Part shown: positions 26,645 to 35,701 of the stretch, piece by piece | How positions within the stretch are numbered: position 1 is the stretch's first letter | Layout of the letters: each line of letters starts with the position of its first letter | Origin: JAAXHH01 sp965248395 | Lineage (GTDB): Bacteria; JAAXHH01 | Assembly (NCBI GenBank): GCA_965248395.1 | Contig: OZ252103.1 | Span: forward strand, 1,736,001 to 1,800,000 | Reading direction: 5' to 3' | Length of the DNA: 64,000 nt | Made by a program: the position numbers and the translations under genes | Notes under the pieces: generated by a model | Told to the model about the DNA's origin: nothing | Database searches by the model: none | Seen by the model: only the letters and a program-made list of their open reading frames with translations

Positions 26645-27820
26645 CTAGTGGGAAATACCCAGCATGTCAACGACGATGCCACAGTAGGCCCGGGCGACAC
26701 GAAGGGTGGATTCGATATTTACGTATTCGTTTGCCTGGCAGGTGTTGCCGCCTTCGGGTCCGTACACCAGCGTCGGGATGCCTCCGGTCACGGCGAAGTG
26801 GTTCGTGTCGGCCACGCTCCGCGCCAGGGCGTATCGCACCGGCCGGCCGAGTTGTTCTTCGACCCGCTTTTTGGCGGATTGGACGAACTTCGACCCGGGA
26901 TCCACGATGTACGGCGCCGGAGCGGGCGTGGGCCGGTCGTCCCACGTGACGTTCCACCGGGACTCGATAGAAAGGGAACGGATCAGCGCCTCGATATCCC
27001 GAACGGCCTGATCGACCGACTGTCCGGGCAGAATGTGCCTGTCGATGACGATTCGCGCGTGCTCCGGTACGAGTATGATATTCCGGCCGCCTTCAATTTC
27101 GATGACGCATATCGTGCCGCCCAGATCGAATTCCTCGTTCCATCCCAATTCGACCCGGTCCAATTCCGTGATGATCTTCGCGGCATCCCGGACCGCGTTG
27201 ACCCCCTCTCCCGTATAGGCGGCGTGCGCCGTCTTGCCCGCCAGGTCGATCTTGATCACGTGCCGTCCACGTGAACCGATGCGCAGCCGTCCGGGCGGCG
27301 TGGGTTCGGGTATGAGACAGCCGTCACATCCCTCGAGCAGACGGCTTTCGATCAGCGCGTGGGCGCCCCGCGACCAGTTCTCCTCGTCGGTCGTGGCCAC
27401 AACGATCAGGTCGCCGCCCAGTTCCGCGCCGGATCGGACGATGGCCTCCGCTGCGGCGAGCACGGCCGCCGCCCCGGCCTTCATGTCATGGGCGCCGAGT
27501 CCGTAAACACATCCGTCTCTCAACACCGGCGACCAGGGGTCGGTCTCCCATCCGTCGCACGCGTCAAAGGTGTCCTGGTGGAAGTTCAGCATGAAAGCGC
27601 GGCCATTCCCATGGCCCGGAATTCTTGCTACCAGGCTGTCGCCCGAATCCTCCACCTGAACCCGCCGCACGTCGGAGAGCCCGATCTCCTCCAGGTGCCC
27701 ATGGAGCATGTCACCCAGGGCTTGTTCCCGGCCCGTGACCGATGGTATGGACACCAGGCCTTCGATCAGTTCGGTGATACGCCCGGTGGTAATGGATGAG
27801 AAAATGGCGTCTGGAGACAT
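26645..27820 (-). CDS. M20-family metallohydrolase (ArgE/DapE/CPG2-like)
   Basis: The 391-residue di-zinc amidohydrolase shows metal ligands in LNFHQDTFDA, YGLGAHDMKAG and TTDEENWSRGAH (catalytic Glu next to the metal Glu). A dimerisation domain follows with GRHVIKIDLAGKTAHAAYTGEGVNA, and the last metal His lies near the C-terminus. The family removes acyl groups from amino acids or cleaves small peptides; the specific substrate is not evident. It is the first gene of a minus-strand series running down to mltG. Confidence 0.92.
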   Translation of the reverse strand: MSPDAIFSSITTGRITELIEGLVSIPSVTGREQALGDMLHGHLEEIGLSDVRRVQVEDSGDSLVARIPGHGNGRAFMLNFHQDTFDACDGWETDPWSPVLRDGCVYGLGAHDMKAGAAAVLAAAEAIVRSGAELGGDLIVVATTDEENWSRGAHALIESRLLEGCDGCLIPEPTPPGRLRIGSRGRHVIKIDLAGKTAHAAYTGEGVNAVRDAAKIITELDRVELGWNEEFDLGGTICVIEIEGGRNIILVPEHARIVIDRHILPGQSVDQAVRDIEALIRSLSIESRWNVTWDDRPTPAPAPYIVDPGSKFVQSAKKRVEEQLGRPVRYALARSVADTNHFAVTGGIPTLVYGPEGGNTCQANEYVNIESTLRVARAYCGIVVDMLGISH

Positions 27821-27919
27821 GTCCGGCGTCTTTTTTCACGTGGTAGGATACCCGCTGATATCGTTCTTTCGTGCCTTTCCAAGATACAACGTAAGGCCAT
27901 GGCAGACAAGCGAATTATC

Positions 27920-27952
27920 TTGACATCAAGGGCCGTAAACATTAGTTATATC
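27920..27952 (+). promoter_or_regulatory. Possible promoter of the dihydrolipoyl dehydrogenase gene
   Basis: A perfect TTGACA lies at 27920-27925. The -10 region is poor: TATATC at 27947-27952 is 21 bases away, longer than ideal. The 176-base divergent spacer between the M20 peptidase and this gene has no other strong candidate. CCGGAG at 27984-27989 precedes ATG 27997. Confidence 0.3.
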
Positions 27953-27996
27953 AGGCTTTCAGGGTTACGGATCCATTCATTTTTCCGGAGTAAGAC

Positions 27997-29391
27997 ATGG
28001 CATCAGATAACTATGACGTGGCGGTGGTAGGAGGAGGTCCCGGGGGTTATGTTTCGGCGATTCGCGCAGCCCAGTTGGGTTTGAAATCAGTAGTGATTGA
28101 AAAGGACAAGCCCGGAGGCGTGTGCCTGAACTGGGGCTGCATTCCCACCAAGGCGCTGTTGAAAAACGCCGAACTCGTCCTGACCATGCGCCACGGCGAA
28201 GATTACGGTATCTTTTGCGACAATCTGCGTTTCGACATGGGCAAGGCGGTGCAGCGCAGCCGCAAGGCCGCCAATACGCTCGCCGGCGGCATCCAGTTCC
28301 TCCTAAAGAAGAAAAAGGTAGACCTCGTCAACGGCCACGGCCGCCTGGATTCGGCCACTTCCCTTCTTGTGATGAATGACCAGGGGGAAACGCATACCAT
28401 TAACGCCCGGTCCATCATCCTCGCGACGGGTTCGCGCTCAAAAGCCATACCCGCCGTACCGGTGGACGGTGAGCGGATCATCACCAGCACCGAAGCCATG
28501 CTGATCGAAGAACCGCCCGGGTCGATGACCATCATCGGCGGCGGCGCGATCGGCGTGGAGTTCGCCTACTACTACGCCGCTTACGGGACCGAGGTCACCA
28601 TCGTCGAGATGCTGCCCAACCTGCTGCCCGTGGAAGACCAGGAAATCAGCGAATTGCTGGAAAAGAGCCTCGGAAAGCTGGGGATCAGGATCAAGACCGG
28701 CGCGCGCGTGGAATCGGCCGAATCCGGTTCGAGCGGCACTTCCGTGACCGTTACCGTCGATGGGGAAGCGGAGACCCTGGAAGCCGACGTCACCCTGCTG
28801 GCCATCGGACGCGACGCAAACGTCGAGGATATCGGCCTGGAAGAGCTCGGCGTCGAGGTCGACAGAGGTTTCATCAAGGTGGACGAACACTGCCGGACGA
28901 CGGTCCCCGGCGTCTACGCCATCGGCGACGTCACGGGGCCGCCTCTCCTCGCCCACAAGGCCTCGGCAGAAGGGATCAACCTGGTGGAACGGCTCGCCGG
29001 CCACGCTTCGCCGCCCATCGATCGCGACAATATTCCCGCTTGTACCTACTGTCAACCCCAGGTCGCCAGCGTGGGCCTGACCGAGGCCCAGGCCGCGGAA
29101 CAGCGTGATATCAAGGTGTTCAGGATGCCGTACCGCTCCAGCGGCAAGGCCGTGGCCGTCGGCCAGACGGACGGCATGGTCAAGCTGATCACGGACGCAA
29201 AGTACGGCGAGATTCTCGGGGCGCATATCATCGGGGCGGACGCCACGGAACTGATCGCGGAAATCTGCACCGCGCGCACGTTGGAATCGACCACCCAGGA
29301 ACTGCACAAGACCATTCACGCCCACCCCACGCTGTCGGAACTGGTCATGGAAGCCGCCGCCGGAGTCGAGGGCGCCGCGATACACATATAG
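27997..29391 (+). CDS. lpdA: Dihydrolipoyl dehydrogenase (E3)
   Basis: This FAD flavoprotein reoxidises the lipoyl groups of 2-oxoacid dehydrogenase and glycine-cleavage complexes with NAD+. The 464 residues start with the FAD loop VVGGGPGGYVSAIRAAQLG, then the redox-active pair GGVCLNWGCIPTKALL. The NAD loop is IIGGGAIGVEFAYYYAAYG, the second FAD motif is GVYAIGDVTGPPLLAHKA, and the C-terminal interface HKTIHAHPTLSELVMEAA carries the His-Glu catalytic pair. No E1 or E2 genes are adjacent, so E3 is presumably shared. Thrombin-like or mercuric reductase alternatives are excluded by the HPTLSE signature. Confidence 0.95.
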   Translation: MASDNYDVAVVGGGPGGYVSAIRAAQLGLKSVVIEKDKPGGVCLNWGCIPTKALLKNAELVLTMRHGEDYGIFCDNLRFDMGKAVQRSRKAANTLAGGIQFLLKKKKVDLVNGHGRLDSATSLLVMNDQGETHTINARSIILATGSRSKAIPAVPVDGERIITSTEAMLIEEPPGSMTIIGGGAIGVEFAYYYAAYGTEVTIVEMLPNLLPVEDQEISELLEKSLGKLGIRIKTGARVESAESGSSGTSVTVTVDGEAETLEADVTLLAIGRDANVEDIGLEELGVEVDRGFIKVDEHCRTTVPGVYAIGDVTGPPLLAHKASAEGINLVERLAGHASPPIDRDNIPACTYCQPQVASVGLTEAQAAEQRDIKVFRMPYRSSGKAVAVGQTDGMVKLITDAKYGEILGAHIIGADATELIAEICTARTLESTTQELHKTIHAHPTLSELVMEAAAGVEGAAIHI

Positions 29392-29538
29392 GGTTCCTGT
29401 TTCCCCAGTCGTCCTCCATCCATTCGCCCGCGGGAACTTGCCGGTGTGGCAGTCCGTGTCCGGTCGCCGATCCTCCGCACACGCAGACGGACTGGCGGGC
29501 TGACGGATTACGGACTGGCGAATGGCGGGACCGTACCC

Positions 29539-31968
29539 ATGAATTTCCCCAAACCCCCATACGCGGCATGGCGGAGCAGGATTTGCCCGCTACTGTTGTG
29601 CCTCCTCCTCGCCGGACAGGCGGGTACGAGTTGCGATGCCCAGTCCGACCAGCCTCTGAACCGGCTGGCCGGTGAAATCAGCCCTTACCTGCGCAGCCAC
29701 GCCCACAATCCGGTGGACTGGTATCCCTGGGGCGCGGAAGCGATCGACCGCGCGCGCCGGGAAGCAAAGCCTATCTTCCTCTCCGTCGGTTACTCGACCT
29801 GCTACTGGTGCCACGTCATGGAACGGGAGGTTTTTTCCAATTCGGACATCGCCGCCATCATGAACGCCCATTTCGTCAACGTCAAGGTGGACCGCGAAGA
29901 ACGCCCTGACATAGACGCAATTTACATGACGGCCACGCAGCTCGTCACGGGCGGCGGCGGGTGGCCCAATTCCGTTTTTCTTACACCCGACCTGGAGCCG
30001 TTTTTCGCCGGTACGTACTTTCCCCCCGAGGACATGCCCGGGCGTCCGGGTTTTCCCCGCGTTTTGAACCTTTTGAACGAGGCCTGGAACACCAGGCGCG
30101 ATGCCCTGGTCGAACAGGCCGGGCGGATCGCCGGGGCGATCAGGACGCTACAGCATGACCTGGTCGTCGAGGACGGCTCCACCGCCATCGACGGGACAAT
30201 CGTGGCTGGCGCGCTGACCCATATGAGGACGCGCTACGACGCCGAAAACGGGGGGTTCGGCCCCGCCCCCAAGTTCCCGCCGCCCATGCGCCTCGAACTG
30301 GCGTTGATCGAATACGAACGGACGGGCGATGGAACCCTGCTGTCCATGGCCACGCGCACCCTGGATGTCATGATGAACGGCGGCATCTACGACCACGTCG
30401 GCGGTGGGTTTCACCGGTATGCCACGGATTCCGGCTGGCGGATCCCTCACTTCGAGAAGATGCTGTACAACCAGGCGGATCTTGCCCGCGTTTACATGCT
30501 GGCCTACGACGTAACCGGAAATGACGCCTACCGGGCAGTCGCCGAAGACGTGCTCGATTATGTCAAGCGGGAGATGTCGGGCGAAGAAGGCGCGTTCTAT
30601 TCGGCCGTGGACTCTGAGACCGATGCCGTGGAAGGCCTGTACTACCTTTGGACAGAGGAAGAAATAAGGGAGACGCTCGGAGCGGCTGCGGCCCCATTCC
30701 TTTCGCACTACGGACTCGCGTCCATGCCCGAAGGCGCCGCGGGAGGCGGAGCCGCGGGAGGCGGAGCCGAGAGGGCTGTCCTTTACATCCGGGGTGAGAC
30801 AGATTCCATAGGGTCCCGCACCGATCTTGAGGATATGCGCAGAGAACTCAGGGAGGTCCGATCAAAGCGCGTGCGTCCGATGACGGACACCAAGGTGATC
30901 TCGGCCTGGAACGGTCAGATGATCGACGCCTTCGCTTTTTCCGGGCTGGTAACGGAAAACGCGCAATACCTTGATGCGGCGGCGAGGGCCGCGGATTTTG
31001 TGCTTGATCGGCTGCGGGACGACAAAGGAGGCCTCCGGCGGATCTTCCGTGAAGGGAAAACCCGGCGCGACGCGTTCCAGGAGGACTATGCCTACCTGGT
31101 CCGGGGCCTGCTTAGACTGTTCGAGGCTACCGAAGACCGCAGATGGCTCGCCGAGGCCGAATCGCTTGTAAGCCGGATGGACGATCTCTTCCTGGATCCC
31201 TTGGCCGGCGGGTACTTTTTTACGAGTGGCGAGGAAGCATTGATCGTCCGCACCCGCAGTCCCTACGACGGTGCCCGGGCCTCCGGCAATGCCATGGCCG
31301 CCCATGCGTTGCTTTCACTGGCGCGACATACCGGTGAGACCCGGTATCGCGATCAGGCCTCGCGCCTGTTTCACGCCTATGCCACTTCGATGAAGGAGAA
31401 CCCGGGCCGGTTCCCTTCGATGATCCTGGCCCTTCGGAACCATCTCTACGGCGAGCGGGTGTTCAATCGACACCGTGCCGATGACGACGGACGAAATGCC
31501 TCCCTGAATGTGTTTATAAACGAGGCGGTCATTGGAAACAGGGCAACAGAGAACGGTGCGGGAATTGACGAGAATGCGAAGGTCGAGGCCCATCTGGAAG
31601 TGGCTGCCTCCGGTCGAGATGCCTTCGATGCTACGGTATCGATCTATATAGAGGAAGGCTGGCATATCAACGCCAACCCGGCCTCCTTGCCGGGACTGAT
31701 CCCAACGGCCGTGACGTTCAACGCGGACGTACCCATAACGGTCGACGCGCTGACGTATCCGCCGGGAGAAACCATGCGGTTCGCTTTCGCCGAAGAACCG
31801 CTGGATGTCTATCAGGGAGCGGTACGCCTGAGCGCCCGCATCGGTGTGGAACCCGCTAGCCTGACGGAAGGCACGCAGCTTTACGCGACCCTGTACTTCC
31901 AGGCCTGCAACGACACGGTTTGCCTGGAACCCGGCGAGGTGGCCCTGTCTGCCCCGCTCGGCCGGTGA
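29539..31968 (+). CDS. Secreted DUF255 thioredoxin-fold protein fused to a DsbD-N-like domain
   Basis: The 809 residues from ATG 29539 begin with a hydrophobic export signal (ICPLLLCLLLAGQAG). A DUF255/YyaL-type thioredoxin domain follows: NPVDWYPWGAEA, then the CxxC in STCYWCHVME and GGWPNSVFLTPDLEPFFAGTYFPP. The middle is an alpha/alpha six-barrel domain (VGGGFHRYATDSGWRIPHFEKMLYNQA). The last 125 residues look like the DsbD alpha domain (GWHINANP, YFQACNDTVCLEPGE, with the Cys pair). It is probably periplasmic and thiol-redox linked. A perfect 15-base duplication at 30739-30768 encodes AAGGG twice. An upstream start at 29446 lacks a signal peptide. Confidence 0.85.
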   Translation: MNFPKPPYAAWRSRICPLLLCLLLAGQAGTSCDAQSDQPLNRLAGEISPYLRSHAHNPVDWYPWGAEAIDRARREAKPIFLSVGYSTCYWCHVMEREVFSNSDIAAIMNAHFVNVKVDREERPDIDAIYMTATQLVTGGGGWPNSVFLTPDLEPFFAGTYFPPEDMPGRPGFPRVLNLLNEAWNTRRDALVEQAGRIAGAIRTLQHDLVVEDGSTAIDGTIVAGALTHMRTRYDAENGGFGPAPKFPPPMRLELALIEYERTGDGTLLSMATRTLDVMMNGGIYDHVGGGFHRYATDSGWRIPHFEKMLYNQADLARVYMLAYDVTGNDAYRAVAEDVLDYVKREMSGEEGAFYSAVDSETDAVEGLYYLWTEEEIRETLGAAAAPFLSHYGLASMPEGAAGGGAAGGGAERAVLYIRGETDSIGSRTDLEDMRRELREVRSKRVRPMTDTKVISAWNGQMIDAFAFSGLVTENAQYLDAAARAADFVLDRLRDDKGGLRRIFREGKTRRDAFQEDYAYLVRGLLRLFEATEDRRWLAEAESLVSRMDDLFLDPLAGGYFFTSGEEALIVRTRSPYDGARASGNAMAAHALLSLARHTGETRYRDQASRLFHAYATSMKENPGRFPSMILALRNHLYGERVFNRHRADDDGRNASLNVFINEAVIGNRATENGAGIDENAKVEAHLEVAASGRDAFDATVSIYIEEGWHINANPASLPGLIPTAVTFNADVPITVDALTYPPGETMRFAFAEEPLDVYQGAVRLSARIGVEPASLTEGTQLYATLYFQACNDTVCLEPGEVALSAPLGR

Positions 31969-32076
31969 GCACGCAACCAGGGCAAGTCCCTCCGATTTAC
32001 TGACAGAATCCAGGAAGGTGTGAAACAGGTTGTGACGACTGCATATCCTGGTGAATTTGTACCGGGAAGGAAGCAG

Positions 32077-32125
32077 TGTATATACATTGTTTGTACACCG
32101 GTCATTTTGTATACACCAGTGTACT
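32077..32125. promoter_or_regulatory. Cluster of TGTA/TACA palindromes upstream of the PcfJ-like gene
   Basis: Four related sites lie within 50 bases of the 228-base leader: TGTATATACA (32077-32086, perfect palindrome), TGTACA (32092-32097), TGTATACA (32108-32115) and TGTACT (32120-32125). Their spacing is about one to one and a half helical turns. The pattern looks like an operator array for a dimeric regulator, although no regulator gene is adjacent. Confidence 0.35.
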
Positions 32126-32196
32126 GTTTTCCCATGCGATTGGGCGAAACGATCAACAGGTTGCATCCGTCCAATTCTTGAACCGTAAGATTCATC

Positions 32197-33900
32197 ATGA
32201 CCGCATCCCATCTCAATACTGATCCGTGCCTCAGCGCGCCCATGCGCCGGCACATCCGTTCGCTTCAAATGGACTCGGTGGAAGCCTACCTGTCGTGGTG
32301 CCGTGAGAATGGGCTCAACGCACGGCTGAACAAAACCCTGGCTCAGCGGCAGAAGGAACTGGCCGCGGCGCGAAGGACCTCGGACCGACTTCAAAAAGAG
32401 TCCGATCTCGCGGCGCATTTTGCCGCCCTCGGCCTGGGATCGGTAGCGGCTTACCAGGCTTGGTGCCGGGAAAACGGCGTCGGAGATGGCCTTCAAAAGA
32501 GCAAGACTCAGCGGCAGCAGGAGTTACAGCTCGCCGAGCGGATCCGCAGCCGCCGGTTCGCCGCGAAAGCGACGGCCAGCCAGCACAAAAGGCGGCGCAA
32601 GGACATCTTGAAAGGGATCGCCGACGGACTGGTCGACGAACAGGAGCTCACCAGTCCCGTCCTGCTGCTTGTTCACCATCTCATGCACCACGTGATGGTC
32701 GATCCTGCCGACAGGGCGGCGTTTCTTTCGCTGCTGCTCAGCGTGGAGAAGAACAGGCGGCTCTTCCACTTGAAACCGGTCGTACCCCGGTTCGGCGCAC
32801 TTCCCGATAACACCTTCCCGGACGCGCTGGCCGCCCTTGCGCTAAGGCATTCCAATTGGATACGGCCCATCGGAGACTGGCACTGCGACAGCCACAACGC
32901 CCGTCGCCAGTTTGGCGCGCTGGTCCGCCATCTGCTGGCCAGGTACGACGTACCCGTCTGCATGGATACCGCCTTTTTCGCTGGATTGAACGAAACAGCC
33001 CGTAGACAGCAGGATTGGTTCATTCACGTGGGCCAGGGACAGAACATCAGGAAGGCCACGATTCCGCTGCATTTCACCAAGCGGATGGCCCATGAATTCA
33101 CCGTTTCCGCGCCGCAGGACTATACCGTAGACACGGCCCTGCGCTGGGCCCAGGTGATCGGAATGGGCGGTGATGAGCTGCTGGCGGAAGCGGTCTGCGA
33201 TTCGATGCTGGGCGGTCACCTCGACGACGGTCCTTTCTGGGAGACGGTGCTGCACTTCTTCGTGAACAACCCCATGCTCGACGTGGTCCACGTCGGGCCG
33301 ATCGTGGACTATATCCACCATGTCCGGTTTGCCGGACAGGAGCGGCGAAACCTGGATGGCAGGGTGGAGCGGGTCGATCCCCCCGAGCCGGCATTCACCA
33401 TGAAGGGCCGAACACCGGAATCCCTGTTGAGTCGCGTCGAAACCTGGCACCGGGGGTTGAACCGGACCCAGGCCAGGAATCCCAGACTATGGGAATCCTG
33501 CGGGATTAGCGGCTTTACGTGGGTGGACGAGGACGAACGGGCAGGCGAGATACGTACCTGGAGGATTGAAGAGATACTCAGCGGCCGCGACCTGTCGTAC
33601 GAAGGCAAGGCCATGAAGCATTGCGTGGCATCGTACATAAACTCCTGCGCGAATGGTACCAAGTCCATCTGGTCCATGAAGGTCGATTATCTGAGATCCG
33701 GTGCCACGCGCAACGTACTGACTATCGAAGTAACCAACAATAAACGTTACATCAGACAGGTGCGCGGGCGAAGCAACAGCCGGCCCATGGACGCCCACAG
33801 CGGCCGGGCGCAGGAAGGTTGGGACGTGCTCTCCCTGTGGGCGAATCAGGAAGGTCTTATCCTGCCCGGTGCCAGGTCGTGGGCTATGCGGAGGGTTTAG
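32197..33900 (+). CDS. PcfJ-domain protein
   Basis: The 567 residues contain, near the C-terminus, the PcfJ-like pattern YEGKAMKHCVASYINSCANGTKSIWSM followed by NVLTIEV and YIRQVRGRSN. PcfJ-like proteins were named from enterococcal conjugative plasmids and occur near mobile elements; their biochemical role is not established. The N-terminus has two copies of a roughly 60-residue unit, SVEAYLSWCRENG and SVAAYQAWCRENG, each ending in a QRQ(K/Q)EL helix, suggesting a coiled or DNA-binding module. The gene is monocistronic, behind a palindrome-rich leader. No conjugation genes are seen nearby. Confidence 0.75.
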   Translation: MTASHLNTDPCLSAPMRRHIRSLQMDSVEAYLSWCRENGLNARLNKTLAQRQKELAAARRTSDRLQKESDLAAHFAALGLGSVAAYQAWCRENGVGDGLQKSKTQRQQELQLAERIRSRRFAAKATASQHKRRRKDILKGIADGLVDEQELTSPVLLLVHHLMHHVMVDPADRAAFLSLLLSVEKNRRLFHLKPVVPRFGALPDNTFPDALAALALRHSNWIRPIGDWHCDSHNARRQFGALVRHLLARYDVPVCMDTAFFAGLNETARRQQDWFIHVGQGQNIRKATIPLHFTKRMAHEFTVSAPQDYTVDTALRWAQVIGMGGDELLAEAVCDSMLGGHLDDGPFWETVLHFFVNNPMLDVVHVGPIVDYIHHVRFAGQERRNLDGRVERVDPPEPAFTMKGRTPESLLSRVETWHRGLNRTQARNPRLWESCGISGFTWVDEDERAGEIRTWRIEEILSGRDLSYEGKAMKHCVASYINSCANGTKSIWSMKVDYLRSGATRNVLTIEVTNNKRYIRQVRGRSNSRPMDAHSGRAQEGWDVLSLWANQEGLILPGARSWAMRRV

Positions 33901-33912
33901 CCCAAAAAGAAA

Positions 33913-33961
33913 GCGACGGCATCTGGGCGACCGCGTTGGAAGCGGTGAGGTATGCCGTCGC
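33913..33961 (-). terminator. Strong stem-loop with T-run on the minus strand
   Basis: GCGACGGCAT (33913-33922) pairs perfectly with ATGCCGTCGC (33952-33961), and an inner ACCGC/GCGGT pair forms a second stem inside. Read on the minus strand the hairpin is followed by TTTCTTTTT (from 33912 down), the form of a factor-independent terminator. It would stop antisense transcription into the PcfJ-like gene; on the plus strand it could act as a 3' end-stabilising hairpin. No minus-strand gene precedes it closely. Confidence 0.5.
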
Positions 33962-34171
33962 TGAAGGATTGGATATGCTCCCGCGGGGCGCCGGAGTCAT
34001 ATCGAATCTTTTAACCATTCGCAGGCAATCGATTGTGGTCGTGATCTCGTCACGTGTTTTCGATTCCTGCTTTTGTACTATCCTGTTAGACGCGGTAAAA
34101 TTAAAAAAAGATCCATCAAATGTACAACGTGTGCGATTTTTTGTTCTCAACTATAGGAGAACGAGCGGACT

Positions 34172-34636
34172 GTGAATATTGAGGTCGTCACCTTTCTAGC
34201 CGCTATTACGGGCTATGTGGGACTGACCGCGAACATGGTTCTCGTCGCGATGAACCGCCATCGGCGGGAATTCATGTGGCCGGTCGCGCTAATCGTTTTC
34301 GCCCACGTTCTCATGGTGTGGCACTTCAGGTACGAATGGGAGATCTCCCAGGCGACGAGAAACGGTTACGCCGGGTTCTTTATATTCCATACGGCCCTGC
34401 TCAGTATTATAGCAGCCCCGATGGTGGGGCGCCGACACGTCCGGTGGCTGGTGGCCTTCTCATTCGTCGTTGTCGCCATGGGAGCCAGCGGCGCCGTGCT
34501 CAGATACGATGAAGTGGCGGTTTATCGTTTGCCCGTATTTCTCTGCGACGTTGCCGGCCTTTCGGCGCTTGCGTACTGGTTGTACGAACCGGTGAAAGTA
34601 CAATTTACTCGGGTGTTTGGGAACAAACCGGCATAG
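34172..34636 (+). CDS. Small four-helix membrane protein, unknown
   Basis: The 154 residues have about four or five hydrophobic segments (VTFLAAITGYVGLTANMVLV, VALIVFAHVLMVW, AGFFIFHTALLSIIAAPMV, WLVAFSFVVVAMGASGAVL, LPVFLCDVAGLSALAYWLY). It starts with GTG 34172 after TAGGAGAA. I recognise no family. The preceding 271 bases from 33901 carry the stem-loop above and an A/T-rich leader. Confidence 0.6.
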   Translation: MNIEVVTFLAAITGYVGLTANMVLVAMNRHRREFMWPVALIVFAHVLMVWHFRYEWEISQATRNGYAGFFIFHTALLSIIAAPMVGRRHVRWLVAFSFVVVAMGASGAVLRYDEVAVYRLPVFLCDVAGLSALAYWLYEPVKVQFTRVFGNKPA

Positions 34637-34721
34637 CAGCGATCTTCGTCGACGCGGGACACCGACCGGCAGACAAACGTAGCAGTTTTGACCACGACGG
34701 TCCTGGAGGAGTTGATACGAG

Positions 34722-35531
34722 ATGATGAGCCTGGAAGACCAGAAAGCCTTTTTCGAGGAAGTAGGATACCTGGTGGTCGAAGGCGTGCTGTCTGAAGCGG
34801 AACTGGCCGTGTGCCGGGAGGAAATCGAACGATTGCACCGGGTCTCAGCGGATCTGGAAGCCGCGGGTGATCCGGCATTCGGACAGTTTCAGCGTGAACC
34901 GTACGCCGACGGTGTCAATCGGCCGGACGGTCTTCCCGTTCTGAGGAAGATCGAAGGCACACGGGAAATCTCGGACGTCTTTCGAAACCTTGCGGTCCAT
35001 CCGAAACTGCTTCGGGTTTTGAGTGGGTTACTCGGGCCGGACCTGCTGTTGTTCCGAAGCACCTTGATGCTCAAACCCGCCTTTCACGGCTCCGCCCACG
35101 CTCTCCATCAGGATTCGGCGTACTGGCCCATCGATCCTCCCGCACTCGTGACGGTGAGCATCGCCCTGAACGAAGCCACGCCCGAGAACGGCTGTTTCAA
35201 CGTCATTCCGCACAGTCACAGGGGGGGAATGAAAGACTGGGGATTGATCGCACAGGCGCAGGACAAGGAACTGGAGTACGACAACGACGTGAACGGGGCG
35301 CAGCAGATCGACGTATCGCTGAAGGCGGGAAGCGCACTTTTCTTCCACAGCCTCATGGTGCACGGGTCGGGCCCCAACAAGTCACCCCGATCCCGGAACA
35401 CGGCCCTGTACGCTTATTTCTCTCCCCACGTGCGCTACGTCCCGCAAGAAGGCAAACCGCGGGAGAAAATCTACCCGGTGGTAGCCGGACTGGACGGCAG
35501 GAAGACTTTTACGCTGGAGGCGGTGGGTTAG
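34722..35531 (+). CDS. Phytanoyl-CoA dioxygenase (PhyH) family protein
   Basis: The 269-residue non-heme Fe(II)/2-oxoglutarate oxygenase has the metal motif HxD in LHQDSAYWPIDPP, the distal histidine in FFHSLMVHGSGPNKSPRSRN, and the 2-oxoglutarate arginine just after it. The opening FFEEVGYLVVEGVLSEAELA is the usual PhyH N-terminus. The substrate is unknown; PhyH proteins in environmental bacteria hydroxylate many small molecules. CCTGGAGGAG precedes the ATG. The 170 bases after it (35532-35701) hold no gene and mark the switch to A/T-richer DNA. Confidence 0.9.
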   Translation: MMSLEDQKAFFEEVGYLVVEGVLSEAELAVCREEIERLHRVSADLEAAGDPAFGQFQREPYADGVNRPDGLPVLRKIEGTREISDVFRNLAVHPKLLRVLSGLLGPDLLLFRSTLMLKPAFHGSAHALHQDSAYWPIDPPALVTVSIALNEATPENGCFNVIPHSHRGGMKDWGLIAQAQDKELEYDNDVNGAQQIDVSLKAGSALFFHSLMVHGSGPNKSPRSRNTALYAYFSPHVRYVPQEGKPREKIYPVVAGLDGRKTFTLEAVG

Positions 35532-35701
35532 AGGGTGGCTTTACGTAGTTTAACCACGGACTGTCGATGAAAGTGATGATAATATGTTCGACTCAGCACG
35601 GATTCTATATTACGAGATTACAAGGAATCTGTTTTAATGGATTTTAAGGATATCGGAGAGTATTTTTGACGGAGTCTTCAGCTGATGTAAAACCAGAAGA
35701 A

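Noticed and set aside
31315..32496. Minus-strand open frame of nearly 400 codons opposite the DUF255 and PcfJ-like genes
   Set aside because: It spans two real plus-strand genes and their leader and has no recognisable domain or ribosome-binding site.
33819..34175. Plus-strand frame across the end of the PcfJ-like gene
   Set aside because: It overlaps the real gene out of frame and runs through the stem-loop; no family similarity.
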